Below, in pieces: positions 41,229 through 49,452 of a stretch of 64,000 nt of DNA (its first letter is position 1; the number at the start of each line of letters is the position of its first letter). The notes under the pieces were generated by a model. It saw only the letters and a program-made list of their open reading frames with translations, made no database searches and was not told where the DNA came from. The translations under genes and the position numbers were made by a program. Origin of the DNA: Bog-532 sp963720945 (lineage in GTDB: Bacteria > Actinomycetota > Actinomycetes > Streptosporangiales > Streptosporangiaceae); contig CAVRHH010000008.1 in the NCBI GenBank assembly GCA_963720945.1, forward strand, positions 261,650-325,649, read 5' to 3'.

Positions 41229-43328
41229 GTGCCACGATCGGTACCACCGGGGCACTGGTACGACGACCGTCCGCTAGAGCAGAACGGCCAGGCAGGCGGT
41301 CAACGGTATGGCGAGCGTGATCCGCGTGTCCTGGGCGATCCGCCGGAGCCCGTAGGGGGCACTCCTCCCGCGCGTGATCCTCGTGACCTGGGCCGGGGCG
41401 CTCCCCCCGTGCCCCCCGCATACGACCCGCGCGACGTCAGCCCGGAACACCAGGCTGGTTACGACCGCGCCGATTTCGGCGGGCCGCCCCGGCCGCATGA
41501 CGCTGGACCCGGCGCTCCCTCCCGTTACGACCCGTCTGGCTACGACGGGTTCGGCCGGCCCACGCCACCGGCCCACGCCCGGTCCGGTTACGAACCGCGT
41601 GACGACGGCCGGGGTACCTCACCGGGCTATGATCCGCGCCACGTCAGCCGCGGCGCCCCACCGGGTTACGACTCCTCCGGCCGTGATGCCGACGGCTTCA
41701 ACCAGGCGCAGCCGGGTTACGACCCCTCCAGGCGTGACACCCACGACTTCGGCCGCCGCATCCCGCCGGGCTATGACCCATCCGGCCATGACACCCGCGA
41801 CACCCGCGACTTCGGCCGCCCCGGCTCGCAAGGTTACGACCCGTCCGGCTACGACGACCTCGGGCGGGGCACGCCACCTGGGCATGACCCCTCCAGCTAT
41901 GACCCCTCGCACTATGACCCCTCGCACTATGACACTGAGCAGTTTGCCCAGAGTGCGCCGCCCCGCTGGGACGGCCGTGGCTTCGGCCCCGGAACGCCGC
42001 CCGGCCCCGGCGGACCCGGTGGGCCCGGCGGACCCGGTGGGCCCGGCGGACCCGGCGAGACCGGCGGACCCGGCGAGACCGGCGGACCCGGAACGCCGCC
42101 TGGCCCCGGTGGGCCCGGCGGACCCGGCGAGGCCGGCCAGGACAGCCGGCATCGGCACAGCAAGCGCGGCAAGGCGGGCAAGCCACGCCGCCATCTGCTG
42201 CGCCGGCTGTTGTCCCACCGCAGCGTGCAGGCTGTGCTCGTGGCGCTGGTCATCTTTCTCGGCTGGGTCGGCTGGTCGGTCGGCCAGGCGCTGACGACGC
42301 CGGGGAATGGCACCATCTCGACCAGGCTGGCCGAGTGGGCACGAGACCACTACCTGGGGCCCGTTGTCACCTTTGGCGAATGGCTGACCTATCAGCCCCC
42401 GAAGGTCGGGGGGAAGCCGCAGTTCTCGCTGACGGCGCCGACGAGCGGCAGCGGCGCCGACGTCACCCAGCCGAAAACCGGCCCCGCCGCGATCACGCCC
42501 ATTGTTCCGGCCAAACTCTCATCGCCCGCCGGCACACCGCTGCCCGGGGAAGGGCAGTGGCGCGTGCTGGCCAGTGTGAAGGGCGTCCCCGCCATTTACG
42601 GCACGTACCTGCGCCCGGACAGCCTGCACACCTCGTACGTGGCCGGCATCGCGTCCATGGACCAGCGGCTGCTCACGTTCCAGCTCCGCCCGGGCGCGGA
42701 GGACCCCGGGCCGGGCAACTGGGGCTACTCGCCATGGCTGCCGCCGAACTCACGCACCGGGCTGCTCGCCACGTTCAACGGCGGCTTCAAGCTGGACGCC
42801 GCGGGCGGCGGCTTCTACCTCAACGGCCACACCAAGGGCACCCTGACACCAGGCGCCGCGTCGCTCGTCTACTACAAGGATGGCCACATGGCCATCGGCG
42901 CCTGGGGACAGAGCGTAAATATGAGCTCTCAGGTCCTCGGGGTCCGGCAGAACCTCAAGCTGCTCGTCGACCATGGGGTCGTCCCGGCCACGGTAGACCA
43001 GGACGTCCAGACCCAGTGGGGGGCTACCCTCGGCGGCAGCTACTACGTGTGGCGTTCCGGCATCGGTATCACTCGTGATGGGCGGGTCATCTGGGTCTAC
43101 GGCCCGGCCCTGTCCGTGCGGTCGCTGGCTGATCTGCTGCAGCGGGCCGGGGCCGTGGAAGGCATGCAAATGGACATCAACCCGGCCTGGATGTCATACA
43201 TGTATTACAAGCCAACTCCCAGCGCGGCTGACCCCACACCGGTGAACCTGCTCCCCACCCAGCCGGAGCCGGCCAACCGCTACTACTCGATCAACAGCCG
43301 CGACTTCACGGCGGTATTCGCGCGGTGA
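41229..43328 (+). CDS. Membrane-anchored phosphodiester glycosidase (NAGPA family) with repetitive N-terminus
   Basis: This protein has about 700 residues in three parts. The first about 300 residues are low complexity: tandem GYDPSGYD/FGRGTPPGYDP units, then a collagen-like GPGGPGG/GETGGPG stretch. A basic patch (HRHSKRGKAGKPRRHLLRRLL) and one membrane helix (VQAVLVALVIFLGWVGWSVG) follow. The C-terminal about 320 residues match the NAGPA phosphodiester glycosidase family (ATFNGGFKLDAAGGGFYLNG, VDQDVQTQWGATLGGSYYVWRSGIGITRDGRVIWVYG, MQMDINPAWMSY). A type II membrane topology with the enzyme outside is predicted. GTG 41229 fits AGGAGG spacing; ATG 41223 is too close. The stop overlaps the next start. 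Confidence 0.88.
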   Translation: MPRSVPPGHWYDDRPLEQNGQAGGQRYGERDPRVLGDPPEPVGGTPPARDPRDLGRGAPPVPPAYDPRDVSPEHQAGYDRADFGGPPRPHDAGPGAPSRYDPSGYDGFGRPTPPAHARSGYEPRDDGRGTSPGYDPRHVSRGAPPGYDSSGRDADGFNQAQPGYDPSRRDTHDFGRRIPPGYDPSGHDTRDTRDFGRPGSQGYDPSGYDDLGRGTPPGHDPSSYDPSHYDPSHYDTEQFAQSAPPRWDGRGFGPGTPPGPGGPGGPGGPGGPGGPGETGGPGETGGPGTPPGPGGPGGPGEAGQDSRHRHSKRGKAGKPRRHLLRRLLSHRSVQAVLVALVIFLGWVGWSVGQALTTPGNGTISTRLAEWARDHYLGPVVTFGEWLTYQPPKVGGKPQFSLTAPTSGSGADVTQPKTGPAAITPIVPAKLSSPAGTPLPGEGQWRVLASVKGVPAIYGTYLRPDSLHTSYVAGIASMDQRLLTFQLRPGAEDPGPGNWGYSPWLPPNSRTGLLATFNGGFKLDAAGGGFYLNGHTKGTLTPGAASLVYYKDGHMAIGAWGQSVNMSSQVLGVRQNLKLLVDHGVVPATVDQDVQTQWGATLGGSYYVWRSGIGITRDGRVIWVYGPALSVRSLADLLQRAGAVEGMQMDINPAWMSYMYYKPTPSAADPTPVNLLPTQPEPANRYYSINSRDFTAVFAR

Positions 43329-44275
43329 CCCGTCCCCTCCCCGAGGCCGTCGCCAGCCCGGTGGCCACTTCCAACGCGGTCACGTCCCCCGGCTGGATGC
43401 GCTGGCCGCTGGCCGTCCTGCGCACCGCGCGCCCGCGGCAGTGGCCGAAGAACCTGCTGGTGTTCGCGGCGCCGCTCGCGGGCACGTCCCTGGGCCGCCG
43501 CGATGGGCTGGCCTACGCGCTGGTCGCGGCGGCCGCGTTCTGCGTGGCATCGGTCGCGGTGTACATGATGAACGACGTCGCCGACGCCGAGCGCGACCGG
43601 CGGCATCCGGTCAAGCGGCGGCGGCCTATCGCGGCCGGTGAACTGACGAAATCGCATGCCATCGCGGTGGCGGCGGTGTGCATCGCGGTCGCCGTGGCCG
43701 CGGGCTTCGCGATCCGGACGCCGCTGCTGTCCGTCATCATCGGCGGTTACGTGGCCTCGTCACTGCTGTACAGCTTGGTGCTCAAGCACATCCCGGTGGT
43801 CGAGCTGCTGTTCGTCGCGTCCGGGTTCGTGCTGCGCGCCCTGGGCGGCGCGGCGGCCACCCGGGTGCCGCCGTCCGGGTGGTTCCTGCTGGTCTGCAGC
43901 CTCGGTGCCCTGCTGGTGGCGACCGCCAAGCGGTACACGGAGATGGCCGTGCTCGGGCCCGACGCCATCCAGCACCGGCCGTCGATGCGCTGGTACCGGC
44001 CGGCGGCCCTGCGGCTGACCCAGCGGATCACCGCGGTCGCGATGATCACGGCCTACGTGCTGTGGGCGCTGGGTGAGCACCGGGGCTGGATCCGGGGCTG
44101 GCACCTGGCCAGCGCGCTGCCGCTCGCGGGGACGCTCATCCGCTTCGACCACCTCACCGCGCGGGCCACCCCCCGGCCGGTCGAAGATCTGCTGGCGCGG
44201 GACACTCCGATGGTCCTGCTGGAAATCGTCTGGCTGCTCACGTTCGTGACCGGCCTATGGGAGCTTGTGTCATGA
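43325..44275 (+). CDS. ubiA: Decaprenyl-phosphate phosphoribosyltransferase (UbiA superfamily)
   Basis: This 316-residue integral membrane prenyltransferase has about eight or nine helices. The two Asp-rich motifs are NDVADAERDRRHPVKRRRPIAAG (first, NDxxD) and a second region around ATAKRYTEM. RTARPRQWPKNLLVFAAPLA is typical of DPPR synthases (M. tuberculosis Rv3806c). It transfers phosphoribose from PRPP to decaprenyl phosphate, the first step to the arabinose donor DPA. The GTG start overlaps the glycosidase stop (GTGA), and its stop overlaps the dprE2-like gene (ATGA). Confidence 0.93.
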   Translation: MTRPLPEAVASPVATSNAVTSPGWMRWPLAVLRTARPRQWPKNLLVFAAPLAGTSLGRRDGLAYALVAAAAFCVASVAVYMMNDVADAERDRRHPVKRRRPIAAGELTKSHAIAVAAVCIAVAVAAGFAIRTPLLSVIIGGYVASSLLYSLVLKHIPVVELLFVASGFVLRALGGAAATRVPPSGWFLLVCSLGALLVATAKRYTEMAVLGPDAIQHRPSMRWYRPAALRLTQRITAVAMITAYVLWALGEHRGWIRGWHLASALPLAGTLIRFDHLTARATPRPVEDLLARDTPMVLLEIVWLLTFVTGLWELVS

Positions 44276-45021
44276 ACCAGAACCCGGGCCAGCCGGCCAG
44301 GATCCTGCTGCTCGGCGGGACGAGCGAGATCGGGCTGGCCATCCTGGCCGCGCTCGGCGCGCCCCCGGAGACCGAGGTGCTGCTGGCCGGCCGCGACCAG
44401 GCCGCGCTCGAGGCGGCCGGCAAGACGCTGCCCTACCTGATACGTACCTACCGCTACGACGCCACGGAAACCGCCTCCCACGAGGAGCTCATCCGTGACG
44501 TCTTCGCCGGCGGCCCAGTGGACACCGTGATCTCGGCCGCCGGGGTGCTGATCCCCCAGCCAGTGCTGGACCAGGATCCGCAGCAGGCTGCCGCGCTCAT
44601 CGACACCAACTTCACCAGCCACGTCACGACCCTGCTGGCCTCGGCAGCGCGGATGCGCACCCAGGGACACGGCACGATCGTCGTGCTCTCCTCCGTCGCC
44701 GCGATCCGGCCACGGAAGGCCAACATGGTCTACGGGGCGGCCAAGGCGGGCCTGGATGCCTTCGCGCGCGGCCTCGCGGACTCGCTGCACGGCACCGGCG
44801 TGCGGGTGCTGCTGGTCCGGCCGGGCTTCGTCACCGGGCGGATGACCGCAGGCATGGATCCTGCGCCCATGGCCACCACGCCCGCCGCTGTCGGCGCGGC
44901 CGTCGCGGCCGCCCTCGCCGGCCGGGACGGCAAGACGGTGTGGGTACCGCGGGCGCTGTCGGGCCTGGCCACCGGCCTGCGGCTGATACCGCGGCCGGTG
45001 TGGCGGCGGCTCTCCCGGTAG
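44272..45021 (+). CDS. dprE2: DprE2-like decaprenylphospho-2-keto-ribose reductase (SDR)
   Basis: This 249-residue short-chain dehydrogenase has the cofactor motif LLGGTSEIGLAIL, AAGVLIP, catalytic Ser in VVLSSVAAIRPRKANMVYGAAKAGLD and the Y-x3-K pair. The sequence and context resemble DprE2, which reduces the 2-keto intermediate to decaprenylphosphoryl-arabinose. The oxidase partner DprE1 is not in the window, so the step before it must be encoded elsewhere. ATG 44272 overlaps the ubiA stop. Confidence 0.85.
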   Translation: MNQNPGQPARILLLGGTSEIGLAILAALGAPPETEVLLAGRDQAALEAAGKTLPYLIRTYRYDATETASHEELIRDVFAGGPVDTVISAAGVLIPQPVLDQDPQQAAALIDTNFTSHVTTLLASAARMRTQGHGTIVVLSSVAAIRPRKANMVYGAAKAGLDAFARGLADSLHGTGVRVLLVRPGFVTGRMTAGMDPAPMATTPAAVGAAVAAALAGRDGKTVWVPRALSGLATGLRLIPRPVWRRLSR

Positions 45022-45067
45022 GCGCGGCGTGCCGGGGCAGGGCGGCCATCCGGACGGCGCGGCGCGG

Positions 45068-45082
45068 GTAGATTCGGTCACT
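45068..45082 (+). promoter_or_regulatory. Predicted leaderless promoter of the response regulator
   Basis: TAGATT (45068-45073) fits a -10 element exactly 9 nt before GTG 45083, and no ribosome binding site precedes that GTG. Transcription probably starts at or next to the start codon. Confidence 0.5.
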
Positions 45083-45751
45083 GTGAGAGTGCTGGTGGCC
45101 GAGGACGACCCTGGGCTGGGCCAGGTCATCGGCCGGGGGCTGCGCGAAAACGGCTACGCCGTCGACGTGGTGCCCGATGGGGACGCCGCGCTGCGGTTCC
45201 TGCGTACGTACGAGTACTCCGTCGCCGTGCTGGACTGGCGGATGCCGGGCATCTCCGGTCTGGAAGTAGTGCAGCGGATGCGGCGGGCCCGGTTCGCGAC
45301 ACCCGTCCTGATGCTGACGGCGCGGGACACCCCCGCCGACCGGGTCGCGGGACTGGACGCGGGCGCCGACGACTATCTCGTCAAGCCATTCGACTTCGCC
45401 GAACTGCTGGCCCGGCTCCGGGCGCTGCAGCGCAGGCCGCCCCAGGTCCATCCGCCGCTGCTGGTCGTGGGGGACCTGGAGTTCGATCCCGCGGCACGCA
45501 GCGCGCGGATCGGCTCCGGTACCCCGTCGCTGACCGCCACCGAACTGGGCATCCTGGAAATGCTGATGCGCCGCTCGCCGGCGGTGGTGGACCGGCGGTC
45601 GATCGCCCAGCACGTATGGGACAACGAGTCCGACGCGTTCGGCTCCAACACCATCGATGTCCACCTGGCCCGGCTGCGGTCCAAGCTGGCCGGCGGCCGG
45701 GTGCGGATCGAGACGGTCCGTGGCATCGGCTACCGGATGACGGCCACATAA
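45083..45751 (+). CDS. OmpR/PhoB-family response regulator
   Basis: This 222-residue regulator has a receiver domain (MRVLVAEDDPGLGQVIGRGLRENGYAVDVV, phospho-acceptor Asp near residue 51 in VAVLDWRMPG, MLTARDTPADRVAGLDAGADDYLVKPFDFAELLARLRAL) and a C-terminal winged helix (LTATELGILEMLMRRSPAVVDRRSIAQHVWDNESDAFGSNTIDVHLARLRSKL). It is paired with the histidine kinase that starts 10 nt after its stop. Confidence 0.95.
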   Translation: MRVLVAEDDPGLGQVIGRGLRENGYAVDVVPDGDAALRFLRTYEYSVAVLDWRMPGISGLEVVQRMRRARFATPVLMLTARDTPADRVAGLDAGADDYLVKPFDFAELLARLRALQRRPPQVHPPLLVVGDLEFDPAARSARIGSGTPSLTATELGILEMLMRRSPAVVDRRSIAQHVWDNESDAFGSNTIDVHLARLRSKLAGGRVRIETVRGIGYRMTAT

Positions 45752-45761
45752 GCCGGATGAC

Positions 45762-47132
45762 ATGAGACCCGGGTGCCGCATCCTCCCCCGCCGCCTGCTG
45801 CTACCCCAGTTCGCGCACGCCGCGCGGGTCGCGGGTGCCGCTACCCTGATCATCGCCATCGTTTACACCGGATGCGTCACGGCCCTGGACCTCGTGGTCG
45901 CGCACCGGCTGACCGGCCAGACCGACGCGCAGCTCAGTGACCGCCTCACCGAAGCCACCCGGTCCCGCGTGATCGTCCTGCCCGCCAGGGACGGCGACGA
46001 TGACGGCGTCGCCGATGTCGACGACGCGCCGCTCTTCCTCTGGCTCGCCAGCCCCGGCGGCCACGTCAGCCCGCTCAGCTCGGACGCCCCCGCGCTCCCC
46101 CGCGGGCTGCGGCCTGGCCCGGGCTGGCCGGTGACCACGGTCATCGGGGGGAGCCCCTTCCGGCTTGCCGCCCGGCGCACCGGCAGCCAGTGGATCGTGG
46201 CGGGCCAGAGCCTGGCCCAGAACCGGCATACCGAATCGGTCCTGCTGGGCAGCGAGATCGCGGCGGCACCTCTGCTGCTGGTGGCCATGTTCCTCGGCTC
46301 GCTGACCGTCGGCCTGAAGGCGCTGGGCCCGGTCGAGCAGTCACGCCGCCGGCAGCTGGAGTTCACCGCTGACGCGTCACACGAGCTCCGGACGCCGCTG
46401 AGCGTGATCAGCGCCGAAGCGGACATCGCACTGGCCAGCCCGCGCAGCGCGGCCGAGTACCAGGGGGCGCTGACCCGGATCCAGGGCGAGGGCAAGCGGC
46501 TGCGCCTGATCGTCGAGGACTTGCTGTGGCTGGCCCGGTTCGATTCCCAGCCGCCGCCACCGGGCGATGAGCCGCTCGACGTGGCCACGATCGCCGGCAC
46601 GTGCGCGAGCCGGTTCCGCGCGGTCGCCCGGGCGCGCTCGATCACCCTCGTGGCCGACATCGATACGCCGGCGCCCGCGCTGATCAGCGCGCCACCCGAA
46701 TGGATCGACCGGCTGGCGGGCGTGCTGATGGACAATGCCTGCCGCTACGCCGGCCCCGGCGGCCAGGTCCGGATCAGCGTGGACGCGGTGGCCAGCCGGG
46801 TCAGCCTGGCCGTCGAGGACAGCGGCCCGGGCATTCCGGAGGCGGAACGCGGCCGGCTGTTCGACCGCTTCCACCGCGCGTCCAGCGACGGCCAGGGCGC
46901 AGGACTGGGGCTGGCCATCGCGGACTCGATCGCGCGGTCAACCGGCGGCCGCTGGAGCGTCGGCGACTCGGCATCGCTCGGCGGGGCCCGGATGGCCGTA
47001 TCGTGGCGCCGGCACCAGCCCCGGCATCAGCCCGTGGGCCCGGCGCCGTCCGCGCCAGCCTGGTATCCGGGGGCCAGCCGGGCTGGCGAGGAGGAGGCGG
47101 CGGTGGAGGAAGCGCCGGCGACCCCGGACTGA
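45762..47132 (+). CDS. Sensor histidine kinase
   Basis: This 456-residue kinase has two membrane helices (VAGAATLIIAIVYTGCVTALDLVV; IAAAPLLLVAMFLGSLTVGLKAL) flanking an extracellular domain of about 140 residues. That domain has an acidic run DGDDDGVADVDD resembling a calcium-binding loop. The H-box FTADASHELRTPLSVIS and HATPase motifs (VLMDNACRYA, VEDSGPGIPEAERGRLFDRFHRA, GAGLGLAIADSIARS) follow, then a Pro/Ala/Glu-rich tail. It should phosphorylate the regulator encoded upstream. The signal is unknown; the acidic run suggests a divalent cation. Confidence 0.93.
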   Translation: MRPGCRILPRRLLLPQFAHAARVAGAATLIIAIVYTGCVTALDLVVAHRLTGQTDAQLSDRLTEATRSRVIVLPARDGDDDGVADVDDAPLFLWLASPGGHVSPLSSDAPALPRGLRPGPGWPVTTVIGGSPFRLAARRTGSQWIVAGQSLAQNRHTESVLLGSEIAAAPLLLVAMFLGSLTVGLKALGPVEQSRRRQLEFTADASHELRTPLSVISAEADIALASPRSAAEYQGALTRIQGEGKRLRLIVEDLLWLARFDSQPPPPGDEPLDVATIAGTCASRFRAVARARSITLVADIDTPAPALISAPPEWIDRLAGVLMDNACRYAGPGGQVRISVDAVASRVSLAVEDSGPGIPEAERGRLFDRFHRASSDGQGAGLGLAIADSIARSTGGRWSVGDSASLGGARMAVSWRRHQPRHQPVGPAPSAPAWYPGASRAGEEEAAVEEAPATPD

Positions 47133-47141
47133 GGCATCCGG

Positions 47142-47639
47142 TCAGAGTGCGTCAGCAGACGCGGGGAAACCGCCCGACGGCCAGCCAGTGCCGGATCCGC
47201 TCAGATAACCCGCCATCGCGTGGAGCAGGGCGCGGACCGTCGTATCGGCCACCTGTCCGGTGACCGCGGACCCGGGATCGCCATTCAGATCAACGAACGG
47301 GAAACGGTAGACGCCCGCCAGCTCCAGCCGGCTGCTCACGCGGCCGTCCGGGGCCAGGGTGACATCGGCGTCCAGCACCGGGACGAGCCCGGCCGACGGG
47401 CCCGCGGCCTCCCAGCGCAGTCCGGCCGTCACCCGGTCCACGCCGTGCGCGGGCTGAAGCAAGCGGACCCGCGTCAGGCGGGCCGGGCTGAGCAGGCCGG
47501 GGCCCGCGCGGGCGAGCCCTTCGTCGTAGGCCGCCCGGGACGCGCTGGCCAGGGCGCGGCTGGCCAGCAGGCCCATCAGCCGCGACTGGGCCGTGACGAA
47601 GGGGACGCCAAACGCGACATCGTGGGCGACAAACATCAT
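47142..47639 (-). CDS. Conserved hypothetical protein (165 aa)
   Basis: The product, MMFVAHDVAFGVPFVTAQSRLMGLLASRAL, AYDEGLARAGPGLLSPARLTRVRLLQP, VTAGLRWEAAGPSAGLVPVLDADVTLAPDGRVSSRLELAGVYRFP, is not recognised. The strand pattern suggests a beta-rich, possibly SRPBCC-like fold, which is an inference only. It converges with the histidine kinase (9 nt apart) and diverges from the DNA polymerase gene. Confidence 0.65.
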   Translation of the reverse strand: MMFVAHDVAFGVPFVTAQSRLMGLLASRALASASRAAYDEGLARAGPGLLSPARLTRVRLLQPAHGVDRVTAGLRWEAAGPSAGLVPVLDADVTLAPDGRVSSRLELAGVYRFPFVDLNGDPGSAVTGQVADTTVRALLHAMAGYLSGSGTGWPSGGFPASADAL

Positions 47640-47721
47640 AAGAGCGTCCCAGCAGCGGCGAGCGGCAGGCCAGGGACCAACGTCACCAGCTGCGGCGCAG
47701 CCCGTCAGGGGGCGTGGCAGG

Positions 47722-49452
47722 GTGGATGACGTGGACGTGCTGGCGGAGCTGCGCCGGGCGGGTGTGGCCCGCGGGGACCTGGTCGGGCTGGCCGCCAGCC
47801 CGGGCATGGGCCTCGGGCTGGCGGCGGCCGGGGGCGGCTGGCCGGTTCCGCCGGGCGGCGGCGAGGCCGCCGTCCGGCTGATCGAGGCCTCGCTGCGGCC
47901 CCGGTGGGTGGTGTGGCCGGGCGGTGCCCAGGGCGTGAGCCTGGCGACCTGCTGGGACATCGGCGCGGTACACCGGCTGCTGTTCGGCGGGTGGCGCGCC
48001 GACCCGGGCTGGGTGTGGGCGCACCTGCTCGACCTGGCCCCCGCGACGATACCGGCGGCCGGCCAGGGCGATCTGTTCGAGCAGGGCGAAGCCGGTGATC
48101 CCGCCGATCCGGTCGGGCCCGGCGGTCACCTGCAGCCCGAATGGGCGGACGGCGGCTGGGCGGCCAGCCCCGGCCGGCTCACCCGGTGGGCGGAGCTGGC
48201 GGTCACGGCTGCGGGCCTGCAGCAGGCGGCGCTGGCCCGGCTGGCTGACCGGCCGATGGCCGTGGCCACGGCCCGATCAGAATCGACGGCCGAACTGCTG
48301 TGCGCCGAGCTGTCGGCGGATGGCCTGCCGATAGACCGGGCCGCGGCCGAGCGTGTGCTGGCCGCGTTCATCGGCCCGCGCCCGCGCAACGAAGCCGAAG
48401 CGGCCAGGAACCGGGCGGCCCGCGACGCCGAGGTGCTGCGGCACGCACCGCCCGGTGTCTCCGCCGACCTGCGCAGTCCCGCCCAGGTGCGCACGCTGCT
48501 GGGCAGTGTCGGCGTGGACGTGCCCGACACCCGGGCCTGGCGGCTGCGCGCGTTCCGCGACGCGCACCCGCTGGTCGCCGCGCTGCTGGAGTGGCGCAAG
48601 ACGGAACGGATCGCGACCACGTACGGCTACCGGTGGCTGGATGCCCACCTCGGGGCCGACGGCCGGCTGCGCGGGACCTGGACCGGCTCGGATGGCGCCG
48701 CCGGCCGGATGACCGCCTCCGGCGGCCTGCACAACATGCCGGCCGTGATGCGGCAGGCGGTCACGGCCGAGCCCGGGCACGTGTTCGTCCGGGCCGACCT
48801 CGGCCAGATCGAGCCGCGGGTGCTCGCCGCGGTCTCCGGTGACCGGGCCCTCGCCGCCGCGGCCGGAGCCGACGATCTGTACGCCCCGGTGGCGGCGCAG
48901 CTCGGCGTGGACCGGCCCACCGCCAAGGTCGCCGTGCTGGGCGCCATGTACGGGCAGACGACCGGTCACGGCGCTCAGGTGCTCCGCCGGCTCACGCGGG
49001 CCTACCCAGTCGCCATGGGATACCTGGACGACGCCGACCACGCCGCGCGGGCCGGCCGGGACCTGCGCACCTACGGCGGCCGGCGCATCCCGATGACCGC
49101 TGCCGCCGCGGAGACCACGGCCCGGGCCGCCGCGCGGGGACGCTACGGCCGGAACGCGCTCGTCCAGGGCGCCGCGGCGGAGCTGTTCAAGATGTGGGCG
49201 GTGACGGTCCGGGCGCGTGGCGCGCCGCTCGGGGCCCGCATCGTGCTGTGCTTGCACGATGAGCTGCTCGTGCACACCCCGGCCGCCCACGGCGCGGCCA
49301 CCGCCGAGCTCGTCGATGCGTGCCTGCACGAGGCAGCGCGGCGCTGGGCGCCGGGCAGCACCGTGCGTTTCATCTCCGACACCAGCGCCGTCCGCACGTG
49401 GTCGGACGCCAAGGGACCTACTGGCCCAGCAGCCAGCGGCCAGGGGCGATGA
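47722..49452 (+). CDS. Family A DNA polymerase (bifunctional 3'-5' exonuclease/polymerase type)
   Basis: This 576-residue protein is a short PolA-like enzyme common in actinomycetes. The N-terminal part (LAELRRAGVARGDLVGLAASPG to AGQGDLFEQGE) is a weak exonuclease-like domain without visible DEDD residues. The polymerase part has motif A VRADLGQIEPRVLAAVSGD, motif B TAKVAVLGAMYGQTTGHG and motif C VLCLHDELLVH. There is no 5' nuclease domain. GTG 47722 was chosen; an upstream frame to 47593 is Gln/Arg-rich without family character. Its 3' end overlaps zwf by 35 nt tail to tail. Confidence 0.88.
   Translation: MDDVDVLAELRRAGVARGDLVGLAASPGMGLGLAAAGGGWPVPPGGGEAAVRLIEASLRPRWVVWPGGAQGVSLATCWDIGAVHRLLFGGWRADPGWVWAHLLDLAPATIPAAGQGDLFEQGEAGDPADPVGPGGHLQPEWADGGWAASPGRLTRWAELAVTAAGLQQAALARLADRPMAVATARSESTAELLCAELSADGLPIDRAAAERVLAAFIGPRPRNEAEAARNRAARDAEVLRHAPPGVSADLRSPAQVRTLLGSVGVDVPDTRAWRLRAFRDAHPLVAALLEWRKTERIATTYGYRWLDAHLGADGRLRGTWTGSDGAAGRMTASGGLHNMPAVMRQAVTAEPGHVFVRADLGQIEPRVLAAVSGDRALAAAAGADDLYAPVAAQLGVDRPTAKVAVLGAMYGQTTGHGAQVLRRLTRAYPVAMGYLDDADHAARAGRDLRTYGGRRIPMTAAAAETTARAAARGRYGRNALVQGAAAELFKMWAVTVRARGAPLGARIVLCLHDELLVHTPAAHGAATAELVDACLHEAARRWAPGSTVRFISDTSAVRTWSDAKGPTGPAASGQGR

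Noticed and set aside
46535..46553. tRNA T-loop-like sequence GGTTCGATTCCC
   Set aside because: It lies inside the histidine kinase (LARFDSQPP) and no acceptor or anticodon stem can be formed around it.
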